Shown here: in pieces, positions 1 to 14,042 of the stretch
Numbering within the stretch: the stretch's first letter is position 1
Layout of the letters: each line of letters starts with the position of its first letter
NCBI RefSeq assembly: GCF_017873625.1
Contig: NZ_JAGGKL010000004.1
Location: forward strand, 1-64,000
Length of the DNA: 64,000 nt
Direction of reading: 5' to 3'
Source of the DNA: Methanobacterium petrolearium
GTDB taxonomy: Archaea; Methanobacteriota; Methanobacteria; Methanobacteriales; Methanobacteriaceae
Position numbers and translations under genes: made by a program
Notes under the pieces: model-generated
Told to the model about the DNA's origin: nothing
Database searches by the model: none
Seen by the model: the letters and a program-made list of their open reading frames with translations, nothing else

Positions 1-1057
<1,057 letters not shown>

Positions 1058-1061
<4 letters not shown>

Positions 1062-1522
1062 GCGCTCTCTGCCTCCCCTAGAACTACCTGAATGTGTGTG
1101 GTTGGTGTGTTGAAGGGTGTTGCCCTTCCAAATGCTCTTGGGATGTATCCTCTGATCACATAACCCCTATGGCTTGATATGTGGATTATCATAAGATCTT
1201 CAGTGTCCATGCCCTGATATTCGGCATTGGCCTCGGCATTTTCCAGAACATCCAGAATTTGGTTGGCTGCCTTTTTGGGGTAACGACCTGTAGGCCATCC
1301 TTTAAGTCCCTTTCGGTGGCCTACTTTTTTGTTATGTCTTTTGAAGGGTACTGGTCTTTTCATCTGGATTACATCTTCCAGATATTCTTTGGCTTCATCC
1401 AGATACATTCCCCGGATTTCCCTGCAGATCTCCACTGAGTGTTTTGGTGAGATTTTTAGGGATCTGCCAGCGGCTTTAGCTACTTTTCCCGTTCCTTCGT
1501 AAGCATATTTCAATTTTGCCAT
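1058..1522 (-). CDS. rplV: 50S ribosomal protein L22 (uL22)
   Basis: Large-subunit protein lining the peptide exit tunnel. The 154-residue product has the archaeal/eukaryotic L22 (L17e) form, with SLKISPKHSVEICREIRG near the N-terminus and the conserved C-terminal part ending in HIQVVLGE. ATG start at 1522, with a GGAGAATCA ribosome binding site just upstream. It sits 13 bp after S19 and overlaps the S3 start by 4 bp, so the three are translationally coupled in the ribosomal operon. Confidence 0.97.
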
Positions 1523-1535
1523 AATTTGATTCTCC

Positions 1536-1946
<411 letters not shown>

Positions 1947-2036
1947 TTAGCCTCCTCCTTAAATTTTCTTTGCTCATATCCTGTATTTTCGTAATTTTAT
2001 TCCTAATTTGTGAGATAATAACTATGTATACTGAGT

Positions 2037-2763
<727 letters not shown>

Positions 2764-2776
2764 ATTTAATCCTCCC

Positions 2777-3037
2777 TTAGAATACACCCATCTTTACGGC
2801 GATGTCTTCGGCACTGGCCTCTTCGGTGAGTTTAAGGTAGGCTAGTTTTTCACCACGGGAGTTTATCTGGGTGTTGACTCTTTCAACCTTAACATCGAAT
2901 AATTCTTCAAAAGCCTGTTTGATTTGTGGCTTCTTGGCTGTTCTTCGGACCACGAAGGTTAACTCGTTTTTGTAGTCAATTGCGTTCATACTTTTCTCAG
3001 TTAACTGTGGTTTGATTATTATATCGTAAGGATCCAT
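2777..3037 (-). CDS. rplW: 50S ribosomal protein L23 (uL23)
   Basis: Large-subunit protein at the tunnel exit, docking site for signal recognition particle. At 86 residues it has the standard archaeal length. MDPYDIIIKPQLTEKSMN at the N-terminus and the beta-strand segment NELTFVVRRTAKKPQIKQAFEELFDVKV are typical. It lies 9 bp after L4 within the operon. Confidence 0.97.
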   Translation of the reverse strand: MDPYDIIIKPQLTEKSMNAIDYKNELTFVVRRTAKKPQIKQAFEELFDVKVERVNTQINSRGEKLAYLKLTEEASAEDIAVKMGVF

Positions 3038-3046
3038 TCATAACAC

Positions 3047-4865
<1,819 letters not shown>

Positions 4866-5110
4866 CTAATATATTCCTCCTTACTCTTAGATTTTCCACT
4901 TTTCCAAATATGTGAACATGAATTAATTTAAGGGCATTCTAATTAGCCCTAATGTGCATTGTCAATTAATCATTTTTAATAATTGCAATCAATGCTTGTG
5001 CTAGCTTTAAATGCATTAAAAAGTATGCATTTTCATATCAAAATTTAATTAACCAATTAGCTTTTGCTAATTAAGCCACTATGGTCCCTGGTTATAGCAT
5101 TAGCGTGTAA
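4866..5110 (-). promoter_or_regulatory. Leader/promoter region of the ribosomal protein operon
   Basis: AT-rich 245-bp spacer between the SPOUT methyltransferase gene and L3, both on the minus strand. Several TATA-like stretches are present on the minus strand (for example around 4925-4935 and 5008-5016) and two ATGCAT palindromes flank the latter, but I cannot decide which is the functional box. The size argues for a separate promoter for the ribosomal genes rather than simple read-through. Confidence 0.4.
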
Positions 5111-5932
<822 letters not shown>

Positions 5933-5970
5933 CTTTAAATTTTTGTTTTTAATCCATATAATAACATATG

Positions 5971-5979
5971 TATATATAA
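5971..5979 (-). promoter_or_regulatory. TATA box of the SPOUT methyltransferase gene
   Basis: ATTATATATA-type element about 25 bp before a predicted start near 5950, giving a leader of about 18 nt before the ATG at 5932. It decides the start codon choice for the downstream gene. Confidence 0.6.
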
Positions 5980-6199
5980 TGTATTTCTTACAATTTTTCA
6001 AGTGAATTTTTACCTAACTAATATATCAAGTACATCACTTACATCAAACGCATCCTACCAAATGTGCATCATGATACTGGATCTGGAAGTTTTAGACTTA
6101 ATTAACTGATTATCTTATAAAAAAATACACGATGATCCCTATTTTTTAATTAAACTTATTGTTCAATGAGATTCTTTCATCTTATATTAGATTATTTCT

Positions 6200-6820
6200 T
6201 TAAGATTTTTCGGCGCGCAAAACAACCACTTCAACGTCCCGTTTTTCATCCTGGTGAAAGTGATAGATCCGTGGCAATGGAAAATTATAATAAAATCGAT
6301 GGGTTATCTTCCCACCAATACTTCCCACCAGTTGCTCCAGGAACTCTTCTGTTTTAGCTAGATGAAATGAATAGACAACCGGAGCCATTTGAAGCGCTTT
6401 TTCTAGGAATTTCCTATCTGCATCCTTACGATGGGCTTTCTGTGCACCAAATGGAGGATTCTGGATCACAGTATCAGCGTTTTCCTGGAAATCATCAATA
6501 TCCAAATTCACGAACCTGCATTTATGTTGAATTTTTAGTTTTTTGGCCTGATTTTCAGCAACCATAAGTGCATCATTGTCAATATCAACGCCCACCACTT
6601 CATCAGCCCCCATGAGTGCTGCTCCCAGGGTAAGTATTCCAGTTCCGCAGCCAAGATCAACCACTTTCATTCGGTGGATATCCCCCTGGACACTGGCATT
6701 CCATACAACATCAGAAGCTATGGTAGCTGGCGTGTGGTACTGTTCCAGATCAGGATGAGGATGAGGATGAGGAGGAATAGATTGTAGTGCCATTTCCAGG
6801 TGTCTTTTCTTGTTGATCAT
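6200..6820 (-). CDS. METTL5-like RNA adenine methyltransferase (COG2263)
   Basis: Class I SAM-dependent methylase of the METTL5 group; the human member makes m6A in 18S rRNA, and an rRNA target is inferred here. Visible motifs in the 206-residue product: LEQYHTPATIASDVVW (substrate/lid region), VVDLGCGTGILTLGAALMGA (SAM motif I), GVDIDNDAL (motif II), and catalytic NPPF at about residue 120 in TVIQNPPFGAQKAH. Unusual: a His-Pro repeat (HPHPHP) just before LEQY, encoded by three AGGATG repeats at 6752-6769. The neighbour SPOUT gene also acts on RNA, but the 198-bp spacer suggests separate transcription. Confidence 0.88.
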   Translation of the reverse strand: MINKKRHLEMALQSIPPHPHPHPDLEQYHTPATIASDVVWNASVQGDIHRMKVVDLGCGTGILTLGAALMGADEVVGVDIDNDALMVAENQAKKLKIQHKCRFVNLDIDDFQENADTVIQNPPFGAQKAHRKDADRKFLEKALQMAPVVYSFHLAKTEEFLEQLVGSIGGKITHRFYYNFPLPRIYHFHQDEKRDVEVVVLRAEKS

Positions 6821-7042
6821 GATTTCAGTTCCAATTACCTCTGATTAACTTCATATAATTATAGCAGAACATGTTATATTTTGTGTTCCCAGAATATTCA
6901 AAATTTCCCCGGATATAAAAAAAATATGGAGTTAGATATAAATCTGTATGAGGATATAGAGTAGACAAAGATAAATATAATAAATATTTAGGATTTAAAA
7001 AAGTCATAAATAAATTGAAATTAAGATACACAGGAAGATAAC

Positions 7043-8530
7043 ATGTTTGACAAGGTCCTGGTTGCTAACCGTGGAGAAATCGCCATTAGAGTAATGCGAG
7101 CATGCAGAGAACTGGATGTGAAGAGTGTGGCAGTTTACTCTGAAGCAGATAAAAATTCACTTTTTGCTAAATACGCTGACGAAGCATACCTTATAGGGGG
7201 ACCAGCCCCCGCTGATAGTTATCTGAACATTCCCCATATACTGGAAGCAGCAGAAAAATCCGGGGCCGATGCACTACACCCCGGTTATGGTTTCCTGGCT
7301 GAAAACTCAAAACTTGGTGAAGAATGTGCCAAGAATGGTGTTAAACTCATAGGCCCACCAGGACGTGTTATTGAAGCTATGGGAAGTAAGATCGAATCCC
7401 GTAAACTCATGGAAAAAGCAGGAGTTCCAGTGATCCCCGGTGATAGTAAGGGAGTGACTGACCCAGATGAAGCCCTTAAAATTGCAGAATCCATTGGATA
7501 CCCAGTTATAGTCAAAGCATCCGCGGGAGGCGGTGGTATTGGGATGAGAACTGTCTATGAGGAAGATGAACTCATACGTGCCCTGGAATCCACACAATCT
7601 GTAGCGGAATCAGCCTTTGGAGACTCCACTGTGTTTATTGAAAAGTATGTGGAGGAACCACGCCACATAGAATTCCAGATCTTGGCTGATGAAGATGGTA
7701 ACACCATCCATGTAGCGGACCGTGAGTGCAGTATCCAGCGAAGACACCAGAAACTCATTGAAGAGGCACCCTCTCCAATTATGACCGATAGACTCCGGGA
7801 AAAGATGGGATCAACAGCTGTTAAAGCAGCATCATCCATAGGATACACCAATGCAGGTACTGTGGAATTTTTATACTCACACGGTGAGTTTTATTTTCTG
7901 GAGATGAACACCAGAATCCAGGTGGAACACCCCATAACCGAAGTGGTCACTGGAGTGGACCTGGTTAAAGAACAGATTAAAATCGCCTCTGGCAGAGAGT
8001 TATGCTGTGCACAGGATGAGATCCAGGTGAGAGGCCATGCCATTGAGTGCCGTATAAATGCTGAAAATCCTTTAGCTGATTTTGCCCCTAACCCTGGTAA
8101 AATCACTGGTTATCGTTCCCCAGGGGGTCCGGGATTACGGGTGGACAGTGGGGTTTACATGAATTACACCATACCCCCATACTATGATTCCATGATTTCC
8201 AAACTCATTGTATGGGGTAGGAATAGAAATGCAGCCATCTCCAGGATGAGAAGAGCTCTTTCAGAATATATTATTATAGGAGTGGAAACAACCATACCAT
8301 TCCATAAGGCCATGATGCTGAATTCCACCTTCCATGAAGGTAAATTACACACTCACTTTGTGGATGAGCATAAACAGGAAATAATGGAAAATGTAGAACA
8401 AATCGTCCGGGAAGATAGAGAGATGGTTTCCAGGCTGAAATCAACATTTTTACCTTCTAAAAAAGTGGCAGCAGTTTCTGCAGCAGTTTCCAGCCATATA
8501 GCCGATTCTATTTCCAGGAGTAAAAAATAA
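7043..8530 (+). CDS. pycA: Pyruvate carboxylase subunit A (biotin carboxylase)
   Basis: ATP-dependent carboxylation of biotin, the first half-reaction in making oxaloacetate from pyruvate for the reductive partial TCA cycle. The 495-residue ATP-grasp protein shows VLVANRGEIAIRVMRACRE, the glycine loop KASAGGGGIGMR, the HQKLIEEAPSP segment and EMNTRIQVEHPITE near the active site. The ATG is preceded by AGGAAG. The transcarboxylase subunit B, which carries biotin, is not in the window. Linkage of pycA with biotin ligase is known from Methanothermobacter, which favours pycA over an acetyl-CoA carboxylase subunit. Confidence 0.92.
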   Translation: MFDKVLVANRGEIAIRVMRACRELDVKSVAVYSEADKNSLFAKYADEAYLIGGPAPADSYLNIPHILEAAEKSGADALHPGYGFLAENSKLGEECAKNGVKLIGPPGRVIEAMGSKIESRKLMEKAGVPVIPGDSKGVTDPDEALKIAESIGYPVIVKASAGGGGIGMRTVYEEDELIRALESTQSVAESAFGDSTVFIEKYVEEPRHIEFQILADEDGNTIHVADRECSIQRRHQKLIEEAPSPIMTDRLREKMGSTAVKAASSIGYTNAGTVEFLYSHGEFYFLEMNTRIQVEHPITEVVTGVDLVKEQIKIASGRELCCAQDEIQVRGHAIECRINAENPLADFAPNPGKITGYRSPGGPGLRVDSGVYMNYTIPPYYDSMISKLIVWGRNRNAAISRMRRALSEYIIIGVETTIPFHKAMMLNSTFHEGKLHTHFVDEHKQEIMENVEQIVREDREMVSRLKSTFLPSKKVAAVSAAVSSHIADSISRSKK

Positions 8531-8599
8531 GATTATTATAATAGATTCCGTAGTTATAATATCTTCAATGATTATAAAAAAGATTGGTCAGTGGTTTTT

Positions 8600-9571
8600 A
8601 TGTATGAAAAACAGATTTTAAAAACACTCCATGAAAATAAGGGCGAATACATTCCTGGTGACCATTTGGCATCGGAAGTGGGAATATCCGAATCCCAACT
8701 TGCTCTTGAAATCCAAGAATTAGAAAAAAATGGTTATCAAATCAAATCATCATCTGAAAAGGGTTATTGTCTGATTAAAACCCCAAACAGACTCCTGCCT
8801 TATGAATTAGAACGCGATCTGCCCACCAGTTATATTGGTAAAGAAATTCATTATTATTCTGAGGTTGATTCAACTAACGAGGTTGCCAAAAGACTGGCAG
8901 ATGACGGTGCACCTGAAGGAACCATTATTATTGCAGAAAGTCAGAGAAGTGGCAGAGGCCGTCGTGGCAAAAAATGGATATCACCCTCTGGTGGGGTGTG
9001 GATGACCATTATTCTGAGACCAGATATTCCTCCTTCCAAAGCACCTCAACTCACCCTGGTAACTGGGGTGGCAGTGGCTGAAACACTGGATCAGGAGTGC
9101 AGACTGGACGTGGGTATTAAATGGCCCAATGATATATTGATAGGTGGGAAAAAGGTATGTGGTATTTTAACCGAAGCCAACACCACCCCTGAAGGACTTG
9201 AATATGTGGTGGTTGGTATAGGGATAGATCTTAATGTTGATGTGGATAATTTCCCTCCAGAACTCAGGGAAGGAGCAACATCTCTTAAAAAAGAACTTGA
9301 GGAAGAAATTTACAGTGTAAAATTGGTTCAAAGATTCCTCAATAACCTTGAAACACTTTATGATGATTTCAAATCTGGCAACTTCCCAGAAATCCTTAAA
9401 GAATGGAGAAAACTATCTAAAACAATTGGTTCCTACGTTGAAGTTCGGAAAAAAGGAAGAATAGTTCGTGGAGAAGCTGTTGGTATAACCAGAGAAGGAG
9501 TGCTTATTTTAGAGATGGATGATGGAAGTTTGCGCAAAATTATTTCTGGGGAATGTATACACATGAAATAA
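8600..9571 (+). CDS. birA: Biotin-[carboxylase carrier] protein ligase with N-terminal winged HTH
   Basis: Attaches biotin to the carrier lysine of pyruvate carboxylase subunit B. The first ~60 residues form a BirA-type winged HTH (ILKTLHENKGEYIPGDHLASEVGIS...LEKNGYQI). The catalytic domain has the biotinyl-AMP loop GRGRRGKKW near residue 117 and KWPNDILI near 175, then the C-terminal SH3-like domain. ATG 8600 is favoured, with GTG 8591 possible. It follows pycA by 70 bp and probably shares its transcript. The HTH suggests that it may also act as a repressor, which I infer only from the domain. Confidence 0.92.
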   Translation: MYEKQILKTLHENKGEYIPGDHLASEVGISESQLALEIQELEKNGYQIKSSSEKGYCLIKTPNRLLPYELERDLPTSYIGKEIHYYSEVDSTNEVAKRLADDGAPEGTIIIAESQRSGRGRRGKKWISPSGGVWMTIILRPDIPPSKAPQLTLVTGVAVAETLDQECRLDVGIKWPNDILIGGKKVCGILTEANTTPEGLEYVVVGIGIDLNVDVDNFPPELREGATSLKKELEEEIYSVKLVQRFLNNLETLYDDFKSGNFPEILKEWRKLSKTIGSYVEVRKKGRIVRGEAVGITREGVLILEMDDGSLRKIISGECIHMK

Positions 9572-9641
9572 CCCATTAATCAGCGCCCACTAAACCCTAA
9601 ATTTTTTTTATCCCTACCAATTTGTCCAACTTTAATTTTTT

Positions 9642-10679
9642 TTATTCGACCTCGATTAATGTAACTTCACCAAGACTCCCTTCTACATGAAAATGGCAGT
9701 CAGTGAACTTTTCTGCTGCGTAAATATTGGTGAGGGTATGATTGGTGAGTCTGGATATCTTAACTGAAGATGAACCACTGATGGCCATATAAGGAATGAT
9801 CTGATCACCCATATACTGATCAAGGGCAGCACCTCGTGATAAGTATGATAAAATTTCGGTTGCAGCTTCCCTTCCAACTATTTCTGCTGGTTTGCCTGGT
9901 TTTCCCAGGCTGCTGGCCCCAACACGGGGAATGTTTTTGCCTTTATACTCACTCCAGAGCACCAGTCCTGATCCTGGGCTTAAACCATTATCATCTGATT
10001 TTACTTCGATTTCAACTTCAAAACCTGCAGAACGAAGAGTTTTTTGAGCAGAATCTGCCTGGCGGATTGCAACATGCCGAGGTAGTCGGGTAGAATGAGA
10101 TATTCCCTTAATCACATCCACCTTCAGTTCGTGGATAGTTAATGGTTTTAACTTCCCCACAGGTTTTGTAATAGCCCGAATTAAACCTCCACCGCGGGGA
10201 TAGTGTCCTCTGTTTAGTAATTCAAGTTTTACAGATGCCCCCATGGATCGCAATATGGGTAAGGTTACATGAGAAAGATAATCTACTGATGGTGCCCATT
10301 GGACATCGGTTCCTCCCTTAATCTCAATTTCCACTGTTTCCGGTGCAAACAAGGCCGGTATTATCAGAGCCTGCAGTATCAAAGAGGTGCTGCCTGCAGT
10401 CTGAACATCCACCTTGATTTTTCCACCCCTTAACTGGCCAGGTATAAATGTTATCTGGGTTGAACCCAGTTTCAATCCATTAACCTGGGCACCGGAAAGA
10501 TTGGCAATTGCCCGGGCTGCGCTAAAGTGTTGCATCATCATCCCGGGTTTTGGTCTCCTAACCCTGATGTTTTCCATGTGAAATGCCTTTCCAGTTAAAG
10601 CTGATAAGGCTGCTGAAACCCGTAAAAGAGCTCCACCACCTTCCTGGAAGGATCCATCAATTTCTATCATTTTTTTCAT
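9642..10679 (-). CDS. rtcA: RNA 3'-terminal phosphate cyclase
   Basis: Converts RNA 3'-phosphate ends to 2',3'-cyclic phosphates using ATP. The product has the family N-terminus IDGSFQEGGGALLRVSAALS, RVRRPKPGMMMQH, and the GHYPRGGG turn. The catalytic-histidine segment SRLTNHTLTN lies near residue 314, about 30 residues from the C-terminus as in other RtcA proteins. The start is the ATG at 10679, placed after GTGG; TTG 10682 and ATG 10670 are alternatives. It converges with birA across a 70-bp spacer rich in T and A. Confidence 0.93.
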   Translation of the reverse strand: MKKMIEIDGSFQEGGGALLRVSAALSALTGKAFHMENIRVRRPKPGMMMQHFSAARAIANLSGAQVNGLKLGSTQITFIPGQLRGGKIKVDVQTAGSTSLILQALIIPALFAPETVEIEIKGGTDVQWAPSVDYLSHVTLPILRSMGASVKLELLNRGHYPRGGGLIRAITKPVGKLKPLTIHELKVDVIKGISHSTRLPRHVAIRQADSAQKTLRSAGFEVEIEVKSDDNGLSPGSGLVLWSEYKGKNIPRVGASSLGKPGKPAEIVGREAATEILSYLSRGAALDQYMGDQIIPYMAISGSSSVKISRLTNHTLTNIYAAEKFTDCHFHVEGSLGEVTLIEVE

Positions 10680-10918
10680 CAATCCACTTAAAATGAAACG
10701 GAATAATAAACCAATACTTGAATGAAAATCGTTTAAAAACTAAAACACAACTATGGTTGGGATCCGCATAGCATTAAACCGGTTATATTACAGTAACCTT
10801 ATTTCTTACAGTAATCCTGGTTCATAAAAACAAACATAAGTTACAATGAACCCTTATTCACCAAAACACAAGTCTAGGTAAACCCCAATTGACAAACCCA
10901 AACACCGGTTTACAGTAA

Positions 10919-12082
10919 TCATGATTCATATAAAGCACTCCAACATAATTCTTCGTTGTGTATGATTTTTTTCAGTTTTCTTAGTGAATCCGTGATTGCC
11001 TGGCATATTTGAGTATCATCCAATCTTTCTGCATCATGAGAGGCCAGATCAAGGCGTATAGTGGAAGAAACTCCCGGCATTCCAACCGCAGGAATAGTAA
11101 GTATATGATGTTCTTTTAAAAGTATCATGGACATTAAAGTGCCAATTTCACGTTCAGAAATGTTCATGTCATTTTGGGGATCTGTGACTTCTTTTAGTAG
11201 GGTGTCTGGAGATATCATTATCCCGGTGGGTGTTTTTTCTGTACCTTTCACCACTCCCATCAAAAGTTGATGTAGTTTATCTCTTCTATCAAGGGAATCC
11301 AAAATTCTTTCTGGATTGAAAATCTGCAAAGCCCTTACCATACCTGCAATAATGGGTGGTTGTGCTTCCAGACCAAATTGATGCGCTTTATCCTTGATCA
11401 GGCCTATTAGTTGGACCTTACCCGCCATCAAACCTGCCCTAGGGCCGTCCATTAACTTATCCGTGCTGGTAACCACCAGATCTGCACCCATATCCATAGC
11501 TTTAGGTTGATTATAAACTACAGTCCTTAAACGTGCCCCGGATGCATCATCCACCAGCACGTTAACTTTCTGGTCATGGGAGATCTTTATTATTTTCTCA
11601 AAATCAGTTAAAGGGATTATTTTATGATCCATTGTAGAACCGGTTATAACCACCAGTGATGTTTTTTCACTGATCCTGAAATCATCTAAGCTATCAAATT
11701 CACGGTATGAAGCACCTTGGAGCTTCACACTACGTGGAATAGAAGGATGGGATGGTAATTCAGGTAAATAATGTATTACTTCATCATCAGGCTTAACCAA
11801 AGCAAGTATGGTGGCTAAAATGGCTGCAGTTGTACGGTTGAAGGCTATTACCTTTTCACCACCAAGGTGTTTGATTCCCTCTTTTTGCAGGGATTCTGAA
11901 AAAAAAGCAGGGCCTGCATAGGTTTCCAGGAGGGCTAGTTCAGATTTTCCAATGGGAAATCCGCCAGCTAAACCTGAAAGGTCGTATAAGCTGGTTCTTC
12001 CTTCATTTTTAACTAGAGAAGCAATAAATTTTAGGGCAGTTTCTCTTCTTTTCACTTCATCAAGTGAAGAACAAATAAGCAT
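10919..12082 (-). CDS. MJ0158-family PLP-dependent enzyme (SelA-like, TIGR03576)
   Basis: Fold-type I PLP enzyme related to bacterial selenocysteine synthase SelA. Archaea make selenocysteine by another route, and the Methanocaldococcus homologue MJ0158 was reported not to be a SelA, so the reaction is unknown. The likely Schiff-base lysine is in VVTSTDKLMDGPRAGLMAG, matching the SelA pattern; upstream LVVITGSTMDHKIIP and VLVDDASGARLRT fit the cofactor pocket. 387 residues. Its start codon abuts the stop of the upstream NYN-domain gene with no gap, so the two are one operon. Confidence 0.85.
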   Translation of the reverse strand: MLICSSLDEVKRRETALKFIASLVKNEGRTSLYDLSGLAGGFPIGKSELALLETYAGPAFFSESLQKEGIKHLGGEKVIAFNRTTAAILATILALVKPDDEVIHYLPELPSHPSIPRSVKLQGASYREFDSLDDFRISEKTSLVVITGSTMDHKIIPLTDFEKIIKISHDQKVNVLVDDASGARLRTVVYNQPKAMDMGADLVVTSTDKLMDGPRAGLMAGKVQLIGLIKDKAHQFGLEAQPPIIAGMVRALQIFNPERILDSLDRRDKLHQLLMGVVKGTEKTPTGIMISPDTLLKEVTDPQNDMNISEREIGTLMSMILLKEHHILTIPAVGMPGVSSTIRLDLASHDAERLDDTQICQAITDSLRKLKKIIHNEELCWSALYES

Positions 12083-12583
12083 TTAGTTTTCTTCCTTGAA
12101 AGACTTTTTATCATTATCTGGTTTCAGGACTATGGCGTCGTCCGCAGAGTTCTGTAGAGCAGCACTGAAACCGGGTTCAGCACCAATCACTATAGTTTCC
12201 TTACCGTTTTCTTTAGCTTTATTGATAATGGGTAAAAAATCGGCATCTCGGGTCATAAGCGCTATTACATCAATATTAGGATTGTAAATAAGTTCCATGG
12301 CTTCCACAGCCATATAAACATCAGTATCACCAGCCACCACTATGGGGGTGAATCCCTGGTTCACTATGGCTTCAATGAGTTTATCTGACGCATATTGGTT
12401 TAAAAGAACTTTACCTACCCTCATGTTTCCATATTCTGATATTATTTCCCTTACTAAATCTAGATTAAGGCGGAATTCTTTTCTTAACATGTTCGGCCCA
12501 TCTACCAGGAGTCCAATATTCTTTGACCCTGTCTCTGACCTTCTAAGTGGGATGTAAGAAGTTAATTTCTCAAAACTTCGCAT
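12083..12583 (-). CDS. NYN/PIN-like domain protein (LabA/DUF88 family, TIGR00288)
   Basis: Predicted metal-dependent ribonuclease fold. The 166-residue product carries the acidic sites of NYN domains: NIGLLVDGPNM near residue 28 (first Asp), VAGDTDVYMAVEAM in the middle, and ALMTRDADFLPIINKAKENGKETIVIG, the typical DSDF-like segment. ATG at 12583 follows a strong TTTGGAGGAT site. It is the promoter-proximal gene of an operon with the MJ0158-type PLP enzyme. Substrate unknown; an RNA target is inferred from the family. Confidence 0.82.
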   Translation of the reverse strand: MRSFEKLTSYIPLRRSETGSKNIGLLVDGPNMLRKEFRLNLDLVREIISEYGNMRVGKVLLNQYASDKLIEAIVNQGFTPIVVAGDTDVYMAVEAMELIYNPNIDVIALMTRDADFLPIINKAKENGKETIVIGAEPGFSAALQNSADDAIVLKPDNDKKSFKEEN

Positions 12584-13070
12584 TTTTATCCTCCAAACTA
12601 AATGGCAAAAAAATAGTTTACAATAATTTTGACTAGATTGTTTATACTTCGAAAATGTCTGATATTAGGTTATTGTACTTTGAAATAAGTTGGCCCAACT
12701 GAATATATCATAAATATCATAGTTTTGATTTTATACCATTTCTAAAGTTGTTATACGAAATTGGTGGGATGTCAACAATTTATTTGAACCATAAGCTTAC
12801 AATAACCCTTTTAAGGCGTCAAGACCATTATTTTTACCATCTTACTTATACTATTAATTTATCTATGAATTTACTAACATATAAAATGGTTCATAGTATG
12901 ATAACTGAATATATTAACAATTGATTCAATTTTTGTGTGAAATTCTACAATAAACATACAATATGAGAGGATGCTTCCCCATGACATTAGATTTTGAAAT
13001 TGTTTACTCTCTTTCGGCTCAATTTTCATGGAGCATTAATGTTATTTTATTTTTATAGAGTGAATTAAGG
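12584..13070. other. AT-rich intergenic region
   Basis: 487 bp without a convincing gene. It should hold the promoter of the NYN operon at its left side. A 25-codon open frame (12980-13057, plus strand) follows GAGAGGATG but has no recognisable character. No tRNA or strong hairpin seen. Confidence 0.5.
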
Positions 13071-13403
13071 TTATTCCACTTCTAAAGTGAAAGAATCACC
13101 GAATAAATCCTTTATCACCGGCAGGTAGTCTTCAGGCATGTTTATCACTTCCACGTCAGACATGTCTCTGAAGTAGTATTCTGCGTTGACAATTGCACCT
13201 TCATCATTCATATAAAGGTAGAGACCATCCACAAATTCCTCTGGATTTTTAGAGGGTAAGAAGATTTCGAAACGAATAAGGACTTCTGAACCTGGAATGT
13301 TATCCATAAGATCAAATTTCTTCTTTTCATCCTTCAAAGCAGCTTTAAATTCTTTCATCCTCTTGTTAAGCTCCTTCATTATTTTTTTTTCATCTTTACT
13401 CAT
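13071..13403 (-). CDS. Hypothetical protein, 110 residues
   Basis: Family not recognised. A basic, strongly helical N-terminal third (KKIMKELNKRMKEFKAALKDEKKKF) is followed by a mixed alpha/beta acidic part with aromatic residues (LYLYMNDEGAIVNAEYYFRDM) and an acidic C-terminus. No Cys, signal peptide or membrane segment, so probably cytosolic. ATG at 13403 has a GGTGAATT site upstream. It stands alone between two long AT-rich spacers. The composition looks like a genuine protein, but no function can be assigned. Confidence 0.65.
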   Translation of the reverse strand: MSKDEKKIMKELNKRMKEFKAALKDEKKKFDLMDNIPGSEVLIRFEIFLPSKNPEEFVDGLYLYMNDEGAIVNAEYYFRDMSDVEVINMPEDYLPVIKDLFGDSFTLEVE

Positions 13404-13930
13404 GAATTCACCTGATTTATTTTATTGTACTAATACATAATTGGTCTTTCCTTAAATTATAATAGGAAATAACGATGAAAGGCGTGTAATATTAGCAATA
13501 GCACGATTCTATAAAGAAAATTAGGAGTGCATGTATTAATAGTTTTTCCTGATAGGGGGTCTATGTTATTTTAAAAAATTGATACCACCAACATTTACCA
13601 ATTAAATAACAATGGAATTTGTTTTAGAATGATTACTTTGAAGGAAAGTTTTTCATACCCTGTAACCATATTTCATTATAACAAAAAAATCAATTTTTAT
13701 TAAGGCTATGCATTAATTATGAAGTAGGTATGTCTGGTTTAGGATCCTTTAGTGAACCAGTTAGACGTTAATATTACACTTGATGGATTAAACTGTATTT
13801 TTTATGGATAATTAGTTTATTTTTCTGAATTTTAAATAATATAATTAACCCATCTGTTTTTTTAAGAAATATTTTTTTTAACTACCGTCGTACCTGGAAT
13901 CCTATTATTATTTTCAATGATATATGGAAA
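13404..13930. other. AT-rich intergenic region
   Basis: About 530 bp of very AT-rich DNA between the 110-residue hypothetical gene and the tetR promoter. No gene, RNA or clear repeat seen. A short open frame on the minus strand at 13862-14125 overlaps the tetR promoter and start and is judged spurious. Confidence 0.5.
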
Positions 13931-13933
13931 AAC

Positions 13934-13982
13934 TTTATATACCACATCGGACATTTTATAATATAATGTCATTATATGACAT
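13934..13982 (+). promoter_or_regulatory. Promoter and palindromic operator of the TetR regulator gene
   Basis: TATA box TTTATATA at 13934-13941 predicts a start near 13963. Right there, at 13966-13982, lies a perfect inverted repeat, ATGTCAT-TAT-ATGACAT. An operator on the start site is the usual arrangement for an autorepressing TetR-family protein. The repeat is seen directly; its binding protein is inferred from adjacency. Confidence 0.65.
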
Positions 13983-14042
13983 AAATAGTAATTTATATAT
14001 TTAATGACAATTAATAAAAATTTGTCTGCATGAAGTGATGAC

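Noticed and set aside
6825..7031. 68-codon minus-strand frame rich in Tyr, Leu and Phe
   Set aside because: Lies in the AT-rich divergent promoter region between the METTL5-like gene and pycA and covers their promoters.
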